64,000 bases of DNA, taken from assembly GCA_015066565.1 (NCBI GenBank), contig SVOB01000001.1, positions 186,001 through 250,000 on the forward strand. Direction: 5' to 3'. Positions 46,568 to 54,845 of the stretch are shown here, piece by piece. A model generated the notes under the pieces. That model saw nothing but the letters and a program-made list of their open reading frames with translations. It was not told the DNA's origin and searched no databases. Made by a program: the position numbers and the translations under genes. Origin of the DNA: Oscillospiraceae bacterium (GTDB lineage: Bacteria; Bacillota; Clostridia; Oscillospirales; Acutalibacteraceae). The number at the start of each line of letters is the position of its first letter. The stretch's first letter is position 1.

Positions 46568-47794
46568 ATGCAGATTTACGAAGAACTCAAGGCAAGAGGA
46601 CTTATTGCCCAGGTTACAAATGAAGAAGAAATAAGAGAAATGGTAAACGCCGGTAAAGCAAAGTTCTATATCGGCTTTGACTGTACTGCCGACAGCCTTA
46701 CGGCAGGTCACTTTATGGCTCTTACCTTAATGAAGCGTTTGCAGATGGCGGGTAACCAGCCAATCGCTCTTATTGGCGGCGGAACAACTATGATAGGCGA
46801 CCCGTCGGGCAGAAGCGATATGAGAAAAATGCTCACCCGTGAGGATATTGACCATAACGCTGAATGTTTCAGAAAGCAGATGGAACGCTTTATTGAGTTC
46901 GGCGAAGGCAAGGCGCAGATGGTAAATAATGCAGACTGGCTTTTAAATCTGAATTATGTAGAGCTTCTTCGTGAGGTCGGAACCTGTTTTTCGGTTAATA
47001 ATATGCTTCGCGCCGAGTGTTATAAACAGAGAATGGAAAAAGGTCTTTCATTCTTTGAGTTTAACTATATGATTATGCAGAGCTATGATTTTTATTATCT
47101 TTTCCAGAATTACGGCTGTAATATGCAGTTCGGCGGCGACGACCAGTGGAGTAATATGCTCGGCGGAACCGAGCTTATAAGAAAGAAACTCGGTAAAGAC
47201 GCTCACGCAATGACAATAACTCTTCTCACCGACTCTCAGGGTAAGAAGATGGGTAAAACTGCAGGCAACGCCGTATGGCTTGACCCGAATAAGACAAGCC
47301 CGTTTGAATTTTATCAGTACTGGAGAAATGTAGCTGACTCAGATGTTCTTAAATGTATAAGAATGTTAACCTTCCTGCCTCTTGAAGAAATCGATAAGAT
47401 GGACAAATGGGAAGGCAGTCAGTTAAATACGGCAAAAGAGATTCTCGCATACGAGCTTACAAAGCTCGTTCACGGCGAAGAAGAAGCCGAAAAAGCTCAG
47501 ACGGCGGCGAGAGACTTGTTCTCAGGCGCAGGCAACAGTGAAAATATGCCTACAGTTGAGCTTGAAGAAAGTGATTTCACTGACGGCGCAGTTCAGGTTC
47601 TTGACGTTCTCGTAAAGGCTGATATAACTAAGTCAAAAGGCGAGGGCAGGCGACTTGTTCAGCAGGGCGGTATATCGGTTAATGACGAAAAGGTTACAGA
47701 CCCGTTTGCCGTTATAAAAAAGGATGATATTACATCTTCTGACGTAATAATCAAAAAAGGAAAGAAAGTTTTCTATAAAATAGTTATTAAATAA
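46568..47794 (+). CDS. tyrS: Tyrosyl-tRNA synthetase
   Basis: 408 residues, class I synthetase. YIGFDCTADSLTAGHFMAL contains the HIGH-like element (TAGH), GGDDQWSNMLGG and QSYDFYYLF shape the tyrosine pocket, and KKMGKTAGNAVWL is the KMSKS-like loop. A C-terminal S4 domain (SKGEGRRLVQQGGISVNDEKV) binds tRNA. It charges tRNA-Tyr, consistent with the TAC specifier in the T-box. GGAGG lies 7 bp upstream. It is monocistronic and followed by a terminator. Confidence 0.96.
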   Translation: MQIYEELKARGLIAQVTNEEEIREMVNAGKAKFYIGFDCTADSLTAGHFMALTLMKRLQMAGNQPIALIGGGTTMIGDPSGRSDMRKMLTREDIDHNAECFRKQMERFIEFGEGKAQMVNNADWLLNLNYVELLREVGTCFSVNNMLRAECYKQRMEKGLSFFEFNYMIMQSYDFYYLFQNYGCNMQFGGDDQWSNMLGGTELIRKKLGKDAHAMTITLLTDSQGKKMGKTAGNAVWLDPNKTSPFEFYQYWRNVADSDVLKCIRMLTFLPLEEIDKMDKWEGSQLNTAKEILAYELTKLVHGEEEAEKAQTAARDLFSGAGNSENMPTVELEESDFTDGAVQVLDVLVKADITKSKGEGRRLVQQGGISVNDEKVTDPFAVIKKDDITSSDVIIKKGKKVFYKIVIK

Positions 47795-47800
47795 AAAATA

Positions 47801-47832
47801 AAACGGGCGAGAAATCGTCCGTTTATTTTTTT
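47801..47832 (+). terminator. Intrinsic terminator after tyrS
   Basis: AAACGGGCGA (47801-47810) pairs with TCGTCCGTTT (47815-47824, one G-U) around a GAAA loop, followed by ATTTTTTT. Confidence 0.88.
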
Positions 47833-47865
47833 GTAAAATAATCACTTGCTGAATTGTATATATAG

Positions 47866-47880
47866 TGAAAGGTCCTTTCA
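47866..47880. promoter_or_regulatory. Palindrome upstream of the ECF sigma gene
   Basis: TGAAAGG-T-CCTTTCA is a perfect inverted repeat with 7-bp arms, just after a TATATATA stretch (47857-47864) that could be a -10, and 4 bp before GGTGG of the sigma gene. It could be an operator or a small hairpin covering the translation start region. The -35 is not clear. Confidence 0.45.
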
Positions 47881-47893
47881 AGTGGTGGTTAAT

Positions 47894-48376
47894 ATGGATA
47901 GTATAATGTTTGAAAACTCTGTTAAACGGAATAGTAAAAGATTGTATTTAATTGCTTTAACCTTTACTAAAAATCATTATGATTCGGAAGATATAGTTCA
48001 GAATGTTTTTCTAAAGTTGTGGAAATACAATAAAGAATTTGAGTCTTCCGAGCATATTGATAACTGGTTAACGGCTGTTTGTGTAAACGAAAGTAAAAAC
48101 TGTATTAAGTCATATTTTCGTAAAAATACAACAGATTTAGAAAGCATAAATGAGCTTTATTCCTTTGACAGTCAAAATGATATTGACCTATTTTCCGCTG
48201 TAATGAAACTGCCGAAGAATGAAAGAACGGTAATTCATCTTTTTTATTATGAAGATCTATCAATAAAACAGATAGCTGAATTACTCGGTACAAAAGAATC
48301 ATTAGTAGGCACAAGGCTATTTCGTGGAAGAAAAAGCTTAAAAAATATTTTAGGAGATGAATGGATAAATGAATAA
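47894..48376 (+). CDS. ECF-type RNA polymerase sigma factor
   Basis: 160 residues. The region 2 helix carries RLYLIALTFTKNHYDSEDIVQNVFLKLWKYN. Region 4 shows MKLPKNERTVIHLFYYEDLSIKQIAELLGTKESLVGTRLFRGRKSLK, split by the usual helix-turn-helix. Region 3 is absent, as in extracytoplasmic-function sigma factors. ATG 47894 is preceded by GGTGG (47884-47888); a longer frame from 47846 is disfavoured. It overlaps the following membrane gene by 8 bp, the usual sigma/anti-sigma arrangement. The regulon and signal are unknown. Confidence 0.9.
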   Translation: MDSIMFENSVKRNSKRLYLIALTFTKNHYDSEDIVQNVFLKLWKYNKEFESSEHIDNWLTAVCVNESKNCIKSYFRKNTTDLESINELYSFDSQNDIDLFSAVMKLPKNERTVIHLFYYEDLSIKQIAELLGTKESLVGTRLFRGRKSLKNILGDEWINE

Positions 48377-48788
48377 TAACAAATTCAATTACCGAAAAGC
48401 GCTGTCGGGCATCCGTCCATCGGAAAACCTTAATGAAAGGATAATCGCTATGACGGAAGACAAAAAAACAAAAAAAATAAGTGTTAAAAGAATTATTATT
48501 GCAGTAGCAGTTGTAATATCAATTCTTGTAATTGGTAGCATATCTGTCAATGCCGCAACAGACGGTAAGTTTTTCGATTCGATTGAAATATATTTCAACG
48601 AAAAGCTTATGAAAGGTGAGACAAAAACTTATGTTGATGAAAGCGGAAAAAAAGTTGAGGAATATGCAGTTGATTTAGGCGGCGGAAATTCCTTTATAGT
48701 AAGCAATCGTGAGGACGAAGAAGGCACATACAGCGGAATGGAATTCCGTTCTGAAGTAACTACTTCTTCAAATGACGAAAACAATTAA
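48369..48788 (+). CDS. Putative anti-sigma factor, single-pass membrane protein
   Basis: 139 residues. A charged cytosolic N-terminus of about 45 residues, which could hold the sigma factor, precedes one membrane helix (IIIAVAVVISILVIGSISV). An extracytoplasmic domain of about 75 residues, rich in acidic residues, follows. No catalytic or zinc motif (no HxxxCxxC) is visible. The role is inferred from coupling to the sigma gene (8-bp overlap) and topology. It could instead be an unrelated regulated membrane protein. Confidence 0.6.
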   Translation: MNNNKFNYRKALSGIRPSENLNERIIAMTEDKKTKKISVKRIIIAVAVVISILVIGSISVNAATDGKFFDSIEIYFNEKLMKGETKTYVDESGKKVEEYAVDLGGGNSFIVSNREDEEGTYSGMEFRSEVTTSSNDENN

Positions 48789-48794
48789 ATAAAA

Positions 48795-48826
48795 AAGAGC
48801 TTATCAAACGATAAGCTCTTTTAATT
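48795..48826. terminator. Bidirectional terminator between the sigma operon and dapB
   Basis: AAGAGCTTATC (48795-48805) and GATAAGCTCTT (48810-48820) form a perfect 11-bp stem with an AAAC loop. A-run on the left and T-rich sequence on the right serve both convergent units. Confidence 0.87.
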
Positions 48827-48834
48827 TTGCTCTT

Positions 48835-49587
48835 TCAGGAATTAATTAAATCCTTCATTGTATAAATCTTAGGCTCTTTTCCTACTAAAAACCTTGAAGC
48901 GTTTAATGCTCCGTTTGCAAACAAAGCCTTTGAATAAGCGGAATGTGAAAGCTTAATTACCTCGTCAGTGCCGGCAAAAATAATTTCGTGTTCACCGACA
49001 ATAGTTCCGCCTCTTACAGATGAAAATCCGATTTCGTTTTTAGTTCTCTTCTGACGCTTTGAATGACGGTCAAATTCATATTCCGGTTTTTCGTCCAAAG
49101 CCTCGGAAATCGAATCGGCAAGCATTAATGCCGTACCGCTCGGAGCGTCAACCTTTTGGTTATGGTGCATTTCAACGATTTCTATATCAAACGAATTACC
49201 GAGAACCTTAGCCGCAGTTGAAGCAAGCTCGGAAAGAAGATTTACGCCAAGCGACATATTAGCCGAATAGAAAATTGCTATTTCCTTTGAAGCGTCATAA
49301 ATCTTTTGCTTTTGCTCTTCGGTATAGCCTGTAGTACAGATTACCACGGGTTTTTTATTTTCAAGAGCAAAGGAAAGCAAATCTTCGAGCGCCCGAGAAT
49401 TTGAAAAATCAACTATGACGTCATATTCGACGTTGACCTCGTCAAAGCTTTCAAAGGTCGGGAAGGGGGCGGGAGTGCGGAATTTATCAACCCCGCCCAT
49501 TACAAAAATATCTTCAAATTTTTCGGAACAGGAAACAACGTTTTTGCCCATTGTTCCGCTGTAACCGTTAAGTAGAATTCCTGTCAT
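48835..49587 (-). CDS. dapB: 4-hydroxy-tetrahydrodipicolinate reductase
   Basis: 250 residues. The dinucleotide-binding start reads GILLNGYSGTMGKNV, and EIVEMHHNQKVDAPSGTALML carries the catalytic His and the substrate-binding lysine. It reduces the DapA product in lysine and diaminopimelate synthesis. In spore formers the same branch supplies dipicolinate. It is the last gene of asd-dapA-dapB, 15 bp after dapA. Confidence 0.95.
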   Translation of the reverse strand: MTGILLNGYSGTMGKNVVSCSEKFEDIFVMGGVDKFRTPAPFPTFESFDEVNVEYDVIVDFSNSRALEDLLSFALENKKPVVICTTGYTEEQKQKIYDASKEIAIFYSANMSLGVNLLSELASTAAKVLGNSFDIEIVEMHHNQKVDAPSGTALMLADSISEALDEKPEYEFDRHSKRQKRTKNEIGFSSVRGGTIVGEHEIIFAGTDEVIKLSHSAYSKALFANGALNASRFLVGKEPKIYTMKDLINS

Positions 49588-49602
49588 TTGAATTTCCTCA
49601 AA

Positions 49603-50490
49603 TCAGATAAGATTATACTTTTTAAGAACTCTCGTCATATTGGCTTTGCCTGCATCGCTCATTTCCCACAAAGGCATACGGCAGGGACCTACGTTCCAGC
49701 CCATCTGGTTCATAGCTTCCTTAACGGGAATGGGGTTAACATCAGAGAATAATGCATTACAAAGCTCAAGATACTCAAGCTGTAAATCACGGCTCTTTTT
49801 ATAGTCGCCCTCAAGATAGGTCTGACAAATATCGTGAGCAACTTTCGGGCAAACGTTTGAAAGAACCGAAATAACGCCCTTGCCGCCGAGTGACATAATA
49901 GCGGTGATTTCGTCGTCATTACCCGAATAAATTGTAAAATCGGGTTCAACAAGCGAGGCCGTTTTTGCAATAGCCGAAATATTGGCGTTTGCTTCCTTTG
50001 TAGCATAAATCATCTTATGCTTTGAAAGCTCGGCGTAAGTTTCGGGCTGAATATTAACGCCTGTTCTTGATGGAACGTTATAGACGATAATGGGGGTTGA
50101 AACTCTGTCGCCGATATAACTGAAATGCTTTATAAGACCGGTCTGCGAGGTTTTATTGTAATAAGGGGCTACGCAAAGAAGACCGTCAACGCCGATTTTT
50201 TCAGCATCATTTGAAATTCTTACCGAATACTCGGTGTCGTTACTGCCTGTACCTGCGATAACGGGAATTCTTTTTCCTACTGTTTCAACACAGTGCTTAA
50301 CAACGTTAAGGTGTTCTTCATAACTCAATGTCGAACGCTCGCCTGTAGTTCCGCAAACAACAATAGAATCCGTGCCGTTTTTTATCTGATCTTCAATTAT
50401 TTTGTCAAATACTTCGTAATTAACTGTCTTGTCTTCATTAAAAGGGGTGACGATTGCTACGCCTGCACCTGTAAAAATGGGCTTTTTCAT
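49603..50490 (-). CDS. dapA: 4-hydroxy-tetrahydrodipicolinate synthase
   Basis: 295 residues, TIM-barrel aldolase. CGTTGERSTLS binds pyruvate carboxylate, IIVYNVPSRTGVN has the catalytic Tyr, and YATKEANANI carries the Schiff-base Lys. It condenses pyruvate and aspartate semialdehyde. Start 50490 follows AGGAGG (minus strand at 50497-50502); a frame extended to 50559 would overlap asd and is rejected. It uses the product of asd just upstream. Confidence 0.96.
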   Translation of the reverse strand: MKKPIFTGAGVAIVTPFNEDKTVNYEVFDKIIEDQIKNGTDSIVVCGTTGERSTLSYEEHLNVVKHCVETVGKRIPVIAGTGSNDTEYSVRISNDAEKIGVDGLLCVAPYYNKTSQTGLIKHFSYIGDRVSTPIIVYNVPSRTGVNIQPETYAELSKHKMIYATKEANANISAIAKTASLVEPDFTIYSGNDDEITAIMSLGGKGVISVLSNVCPKVAHDICQTYLEGDYKKSRDLQLEYLELCNALFSDVNPIPVKEAMNQMGWNVGPCRMPLWEMSDAGKANMTRVLKKYNLI

Positions 50491-50509
50491 AATATATCCT
50501 CCTAATAAA

Positions 50510-51592
50510 TTAATCCATATAACCTTCAGCGCAAAGAAGCTCGGCAAGTAAAACTGCACCGCCTGCAGCGCCTCTTAACGTGTTATGTGAAAGACATACG
50601 AACTTGTAATCAAACTGGGTATCTTCACGGAGTCTGCCGATTGAAATAGCCATACCGCCCTCTAAATCTCTGTCAAGCTTAGTCTGCGGACGGTTATCCT
50701 CTTCAAAATAATTGAGGAACTGTTTCGGAGCGCTCGGAAGATTAAGAATCTGAGGTCTGCCTTTATAATCTTTCCAGACTTCAAGCATTTCTTCTTTTGT
50801 AGGTTTCTTTTCAAAACGGGCGAACACTGCGCCCATATGACCGTTTGAAACGGGAACTCTCAAGCACTGAGCCGTGAAATTCGGTCTGTTTGAATCGACA
50901 ATTACGTCGCCCTCAATATGACCCCAGATTTTAAGCGGTTCCTTTTCGCTTTTCTCTTCTTCTCCGCCGATAAAGGGAATGACGTTATCAATCATTTCAG
51001 GCCATGTATCGAAGGTTTTTCCTGCGCCTGAAATAGCCTGATAAGTACAGACAAGAACATCCTTTACACCGAATTTCTCGTCAAGAGGGAAGAGGGCGGG
51101 AACATATCCCTGAAGCGAACAGTTAGGTTTAACTGCAATAAAACCGCGTTTTGTTCCGAGGCGTTTTCTCTGTGACGGGATAATCTCTATATGCTCCGGA
51201 TTAAGCTCGGGTAAAACCATAGGAACGTCGGGAGTGTGTCTGTGAGCCGAATTGTTTGAAACTACGGGACACTCATGACGCGCATATTCTTCTTCAAGAG
51301 CTCTGATTTCATCCTTTTTCATATCAACTGCGCAGAAAACGAAATCAACCTGCTTTGAAATTTCTTCAATATCATCAGTTGCGTTATAAACAACAAGATT
51401 TTTTACGTTTTCGGGAATAGGTTTCTCCATACACCATTTACTTCCGACAGCCTCATAATAAGGTTTACCTGCCGAACGGGGACTTGCCGCGAGAAGAACA
51501 ACGTCAAACCAGGGATGTTCCGAAAGAAGAAGAATAAACCTCTGACCTACCATACCTGTAGCGCCAATAATGCCGACTCTGTACTTTTTCAC
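50510..51592 (-). CDS. asd: Aspartate-semialdehyde dehydrogenase, archaeal/fungal-like type
   Basis: 360 residues. The Rossmann start VGIIGATGMVGQRFI is followed by VSNNSAHRHTPDVPMV and the nucleophile Cys in AVKPNCSLQGYVPAL. ISGAGKTFDTWPEM and VPVSNGHMGAVF come further on. The PNCS context and overall layout look like the long archaeal/fungal form rather than the classical Gram-positive enzyme (PNCST). It makes aspartate semialdehyde for DapA and for threonine/methionine. It starts at GTG 51592 with GGAGG at 51602-51606. No lysine riboswitch fits in the short leader. Confidence 0.92.
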   Translation of the reverse strand: MKKYRVGIIGATGMVGQRFILLLSEHPWFDVVLLAASPRSAGKPYYEAVGSKWCMEKPIPENVKNLVVYNATDDIEEISKQVDFVFCAVDMKKDEIRALEEEYARHECPVVSNNSAHRHTPDVPMVLPELNPEHIEIIPSQRKRLGTKRGFIAVKPNCSLQGYVPALFPLDEKFGVKDVLVCTYQAISGAGKTFDTWPEMIDNVIPFIGGEEEKSEKEPLKIWGHIEGDVIVDSNRPNFTAQCLRVPVSNGHMGAVFARFEKKPTKEEMLEVWKDYKGRPQILNLPSAPKQFLNYFEEDNRPQTKLDRDLEGGMAISIGRLREDTQFDYKFVCLSHNTLRGAAGGAVLLAELLCAEGYMD

Positions 51593-51621
51593 TTGAATTT
51601 ACCTCCAAAACGTGATATTGT

Positions 51622-51630
51622 ATTATAGCA
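51622..51630 (-). promoter_or_regulatory. Extended -10 promoter of asd-dapA-dapB
   Basis: On the minus strand TGCTATAAT (51622-51630) is an extended -10 with no good -35. The leader to the GTG start is only about 25 nt. Confidence 0.6.
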
Positions 51631-51727
51631 AAAACTGTATGTATTTTATTTGTATAATCTTTCATTTTATATTACCACTATATATAGTTTTAGTCAATTA
51701 TTTTGATACAATTTTTTGGAGTTTTTA

Positions 51728-52756
51728 ATGAAAAAACATGATTTTTACTACGATTTACCCGAAAATTTAATCGCTCAGACTCCTATTGAGCCGAGAGACC
51801 ATTCAAGAATGATGGTCGTTGACAGAAAATCAGGAAGAATTGAGCATAAACATTTTTATGACTTTGTCGATTACCTTAACGAAGGTGACTGCCTTGTTCT
51901 TAACGATACAAGGGTAATGCCTGCAAGAATTTACGGCGTTAAAAAGGATACGGGAGCCGTAGTTGAATTTCTTCTTTTAACTCAAAGAGAAAACGACGTA
52001 TGGGAAGTTATTGCAGGACCGGGTAAAAAGGCGCGTGAGGGCGCTCAGTTCATTTTTAACGACGGTTTGCTTGAATGTAAGGTACTTGAAGTTCTTGAAA
52101 ACGGGAACAGAATAGTTAAGTTTTCTTATGACGCTTCAAATATCTTTGAGGTGTTAGATATAATTGGAGAAATGCCATTACCTCATTATATTAAAGAAAG
52201 ACTTGAAAATAAAGAAAGATATCAGACCGTTTATTCAAAGGAGCTTGGCTCCGCCGCCGCACCGACAGCAGGTCTTCATTTTACAGACGAAATAATCGAA
52301 AAGATAAAAGCAAAGGGCGTTAAAATAGCTTTTGTAACACTTCATGTCGGAATAGGTACTTTCCGTCCTGTGAAAACAGAAAATATTGAAGACCATGTTA
52401 TGCACAGCGAACACTATACATTATCAAAAGAAACAGCCGATATAATTAACGAAACGAAGAAAAACGGAAAAAGAGTTATTGCTGTCGGAACAACAAGCTG
52501 CCGTACTCTTGAAAGCGTTGCAACATACTGCGGAGAGATTAAAGAAGACGACAGATGGACAAGCATTTTTATATATCCGGGTTATGAATTCAAATGCGTT
52601 GACGCTTTGCTTACTAATTTTCATCTTCCCGAAAGCACATTAATTATGCTTGTTTCAGCATTTTATAACAGGGAAAAAGTGCTTGAAGCTTATAATGAGG
52701 CCGTAAAGGAAAAATACAGATTTTTCTCATTCGGCGATTGTTCGTTTTTTATTTAG
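51728..52756 (+). CDS. queA: S-adenosylmethionine:tRNA ribosyltransferase-isomerase
   Basis: 342 residues. The N-terminal [19 protein letters not shown] and the C-terminal [17 protein letters not shown] are QueA signatures; [16 protein letters not shown] lies mid-protein. It transfers ribosyl from SAM to 7-aminomethyl-7-deazaguanine in tRNA to form epoxyqueuosine. ATG 51728 is chosen with GGAG 7 bp upstream; the TTG at 51716 overlaps that site. It is paired with tgt, its pathway predecessor, 12 bp downstream. Confidence 0.95.
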   Translation: MKKHDFYYDLPENLIAQTPIEPRDHSRMMVVDRKSGRIEHKHFYDFVDYLNEGDCLVLNDTRVMPARIYGVKKDTGAVVEFLLLTQRENDVWEVIAGPGKKAREGAQFIFNDGLLECKVLEVLENGNRIVKFSYDASNIFEVLDIIGEMPLPHYIKERLENKERYQTVYSKELGSAAAPTAGLHFTDEIIEKIKAKGVKIAFVTLHVGIGTFRPVKTENIEDHVMHSEHYTLSKETADIINETKKNGKRVIAVGTTSCRTLESVATYCGEIKEDDRWTSIFIYPGYEFKCVDALLTNFHLPESTLIMLVSAFYNREKVLEAYNEAVKEKYRFFSFGDCSFFI

Positions 52757-52768
52757 AAAGGTAAATAT

Positions 52769-53899
52769 ATGTATAAACTTATCAAAAACGAAGGAACAGC
52801 AAGGCGAGGCGAATTTAAAACTGTTCACGGTACAGTTCAGACTCCTGCTTTTATGAATGTAGCTACCTGCGGCGCAATAAAGGGTGCTGTTTCTGCTTAT
52901 GACCTTAAGGATTTAAAATGTCAGGTTCAGCTTTGTAACACATACCATTTGCATTTAAGACCTACGGATAAGGTTGTTAAAGAGCTTGGCGGAATACACT
53001 CCTTTACAGGTTGGAACGGCCCTATACTTACCGACAGCGGCGGGTTTCAGGTGTTTTCACTGGCAAAGTTGAGAAATATCAAAGAAGAAGGCGTTACCTT
53101 CGCTTCTCATATTGACGGCCACAGAATATTTATGGGACCCGAGGAAAGTATGCAGATTCAGTCAAACTTAGGTTCTACAATAGCTATGGCGTTTGACGAA
53201 TGTGTTGAAAATCCTGCTGAATATGATTACGCAAAAAAGAGCTGTGAAAGAACATACAGGTGGCTTATTCGCTGTCAGAACGAAATGAAAAGGCTCAATT
53301 CACTGCCTGATACAATAAATAAAAATCAACTTCTTTTCGGTATAAATCAAGGATGTACATACGAGGATTTAAGAATTGAGCATATGAAACAAATTGCCGA
53401 GTTAGACCTTGACGGCTACGCTATCGGCGGTCTTGCGGTAGGGGAGCCGAAAAAGGATATGTACAGAATTATCTCTGCGGTTGAACCCTATATGCCGAAA
53501 ACTAAAATCCGTTATCTTATGGGCGTAGGAACTCCGGGCAATATAATAGAAGGCGTCAGAAGGGGAGTTGACCTTTTTGACTGCGTTATGCCGACAAGAA
53601 ACGGACGTCACGGTCATCTCTTTACCGATAACGGAATAATTAATATCAACAACGCTAAGTATGAAAAGGACTTATCACCTATAGACGAAACCTGTTCGTG
53701 TCCCGTTTGTCAAAAGCATTCAAGAGCTTATATCAGACATCTGTTTAAGGCTTCGGAAATGCTCGGAATGAGACTTGCCGTTATGCATAACCTCTATTTT
53801 TATAATACTCTTATGGAAAGAATCCGTGCTTCACTGGACGAAGGAACTTTTGAGGATTTTTATAATAAATATGTCGACAGACTTGATACAAGGATATAA
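52769..53899 (+). CDS. tgt: Queuine tRNA-guanine transglycosylase
   Basis: 376 residues, TIM barrel. ILTDSGGFQVFSLAKL contains the active-site Asp, VDLFDCVMPTRNGRHG carries the nucleophile Asp region, and the zinc site is CSCPVCQKHSRAYIRH plus a later His. It swaps guanine-34 of GUN-anticodon tRNAs for preQ1. AGAAAGG precedes the ATG. The queA-tgt-yajC order is the common bacterial arrangement. Confidence 0.96.
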   Translation: MYKLIKNEGTARRGEFKTVHGTVQTPAFMNVATCGAIKGAVSAYDLKDLKCQVQLCNTYHLHLRPTDKVVKELGGIHSFTGWNGPILTDSGGFQVFSLAKLRNIKEEGVTFASHIDGHRIFMGPEESMQIQSNLGSTIAMAFDECVENPAEYDYAKKSCERTYRWLIRCQNEMKRLNSLPDTINKNQLLFGINQGCTYEDLRIEHMKQIAELDLDGYAIGGLAVGEPKKDMYRIISAVEPYMPKTKIRYLMGVGTPGNIIEGVRRGVDLFDCVMPTRNGRHGHLFTDNGIININNAKYEKDLSPIDETCSCPVCQKHSRAYIRHLFKASEMLGMRLAVMHNLYFYNTLMERIRASLDEGTFEDFYNKYVDRLDTRI

Positions 53900-53906
53900 A
53901 TAATAC

Positions 53907-53935
53907 TTGCAATTAGTTGATTTATCATTTATAAT
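53907..53935 (+). promoter_or_regulatory. SigA promoter of yajC
   Basis: TTGCAA (53907-53912) and a perfect TATAAT (53930-53935) with a 17-bp spacer; AGGAGG follows about 20 bp later. It lets yajC be transcribed apart from queA-tgt. Confidence 0.78.
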
Positions 53936-53967
53936 ATAAAAAGTTAATTTTTCAGGAGGAAAGAACT

Positions 53968-54366
53968 ATGTTTTCAATATTACTTGCAGCAACAACCGCT
54001 ACCGGCACTCGCGGCAACTGGTCAATTTTTATTCTTATGCCTCTTCTTTTCGTTGTAATGTATTTTACAATGATCAGACCTCAGAAGAAGCAGCAGAAAA
54101 AAGAACAGGAAATCCGTGAAAGCACACAGGTCGGCGACGAAATCACAACAATCGGCGGTATTATCGGTCGCGTTGTTACCGTTAAGGAAGACAGCCTTGT
54201 TATCGAAACCGGCGCTGACAGAAATAAAATGAAAATTACGCGCTGGGCTGTTCAGACAAACAACACAGTAAACGAAAAGCTTCAGGCTGAACGTGAAGCT
54301 GCAAAAGCGGCAAAAGAAGCCGAAATTAAGGAAAAGAAAGAAAAAAAGGATAAGGACGAAGAGTAA
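53968..54366 (+). CDS. yajC: Preprotein translocase subunit YajC
   Basis: 132 residues. One N-terminal membrane helix (WSIFILMPLLFVVMYFTMI) is followed by RPQKKQQKKEQEIRES and a soluble domain (VGDEITTIGGIIGRVVTVKED) typical of YajC, then a highly charged Lys/Glu tail. It associates with SecDF and SecYEG. AGGAGG lies 8 bp upstream. A strong terminator follows, separating it from the next membrane genes. Confidence 0.94.
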   Translation: MFSILLAATTATGTRGNWSIFILMPLLFVVMYFTMIRPQKKQQKKEQEIRESTQVGDEITTIGGIIGRVVTVKEDSLVIETGADRNKMKITRWAVQTNNTVNEKLQAEREAAKAAKEAEIKEKKEKKDKDEE

Positions 54367-54398
54367 ATCTGTCTTATCATAAAAACGAATAAATAATT

Positions 54399-54433
54399 AA
54401 ACCCCTTCATACCTTTTTATGAGGGGGTTTTAT
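54399..54433 (+). terminator. Intrinsic terminator after yajC
   Basis: A 12-bp stem, AACCCCTTCATA (54400-54411) with TATGAGGGGGTT (54418-54429, one G-U), is followed by TTTATC. The next start codon is only a few bases on, and the GAGGGGG of the 3' arm is its only visible ribosome-binding sequence. Confidence 0.8.
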
Positions 54434-54434
54434 C

Positions 54435-54830
54435 ATGCCTGAAAATATTAAGAAGAATAAAGGTAACGGAATTATTAAAAAATATGTTTTTTCAATTTTT
54501 TTAGGTTTAATTATATTATTTATTTGTCTTGTTATATTAGCTCTGATTAATCTTGAAACTCCGTATCCGAAGGACAATACGCTTTTTCAAGCTTTGGTTT
54601 GTGTAGCAGCATCAAGCTTTATTTCTTCCTTTGTATTTGTATTTAAAGAAAGAAAAAACGGTCTGATTTCGGGTTTGATAATAGGCTTAATCATTCTGAT
54701 TTTGTCATTCATATTATTCACGGTATTCTCATCGTTTTCTTTGAATGAAAACTCAATACTTTTAATTCCCGCAAGTCTTGTTCCTGCGGCAGTTTCGGGA
54801 ATTATTGCAGTAAATATAAAAAGGAAATAA
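54435..54830 (+). CDS. TIGR04086-like small membrane protein
   Basis: 131 residues with four hydrophobic helices and basic ends, resembling the TIGR04086 (YrzE) family, whose genes often stand beside yajC in Firmicutes. No catalytic motif is visible and the function is unknown. The ribosome binding site is part of the 3' arm of the yajC terminator (GAGGGGG), so hairpin folding could hide it and couple translation to transcript structure. spoIIM follows after 15 bp. Confidence 0.7.
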   Translation: MPENIKKNKGNGIIKKYVFSIFLGLIILFICLVILALINLETPYPKDNTLFQALVCVAASSFISSFVFVFKERKNGLISGLIIGLIILILSFILFTVFSSFSLNENSILLIPASLVPAAVSGIIAVNIKRK

Positions 54831-54845
54831 CACGGAGGAAAAGAA

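Noticed and set aside
51593-51727. Lysine riboswitch before asd-dapA-dapB
   Set aside because: The leader from the extended -10 to the GTG start is only about 25 nt; an L-box needs well over 150 nt.
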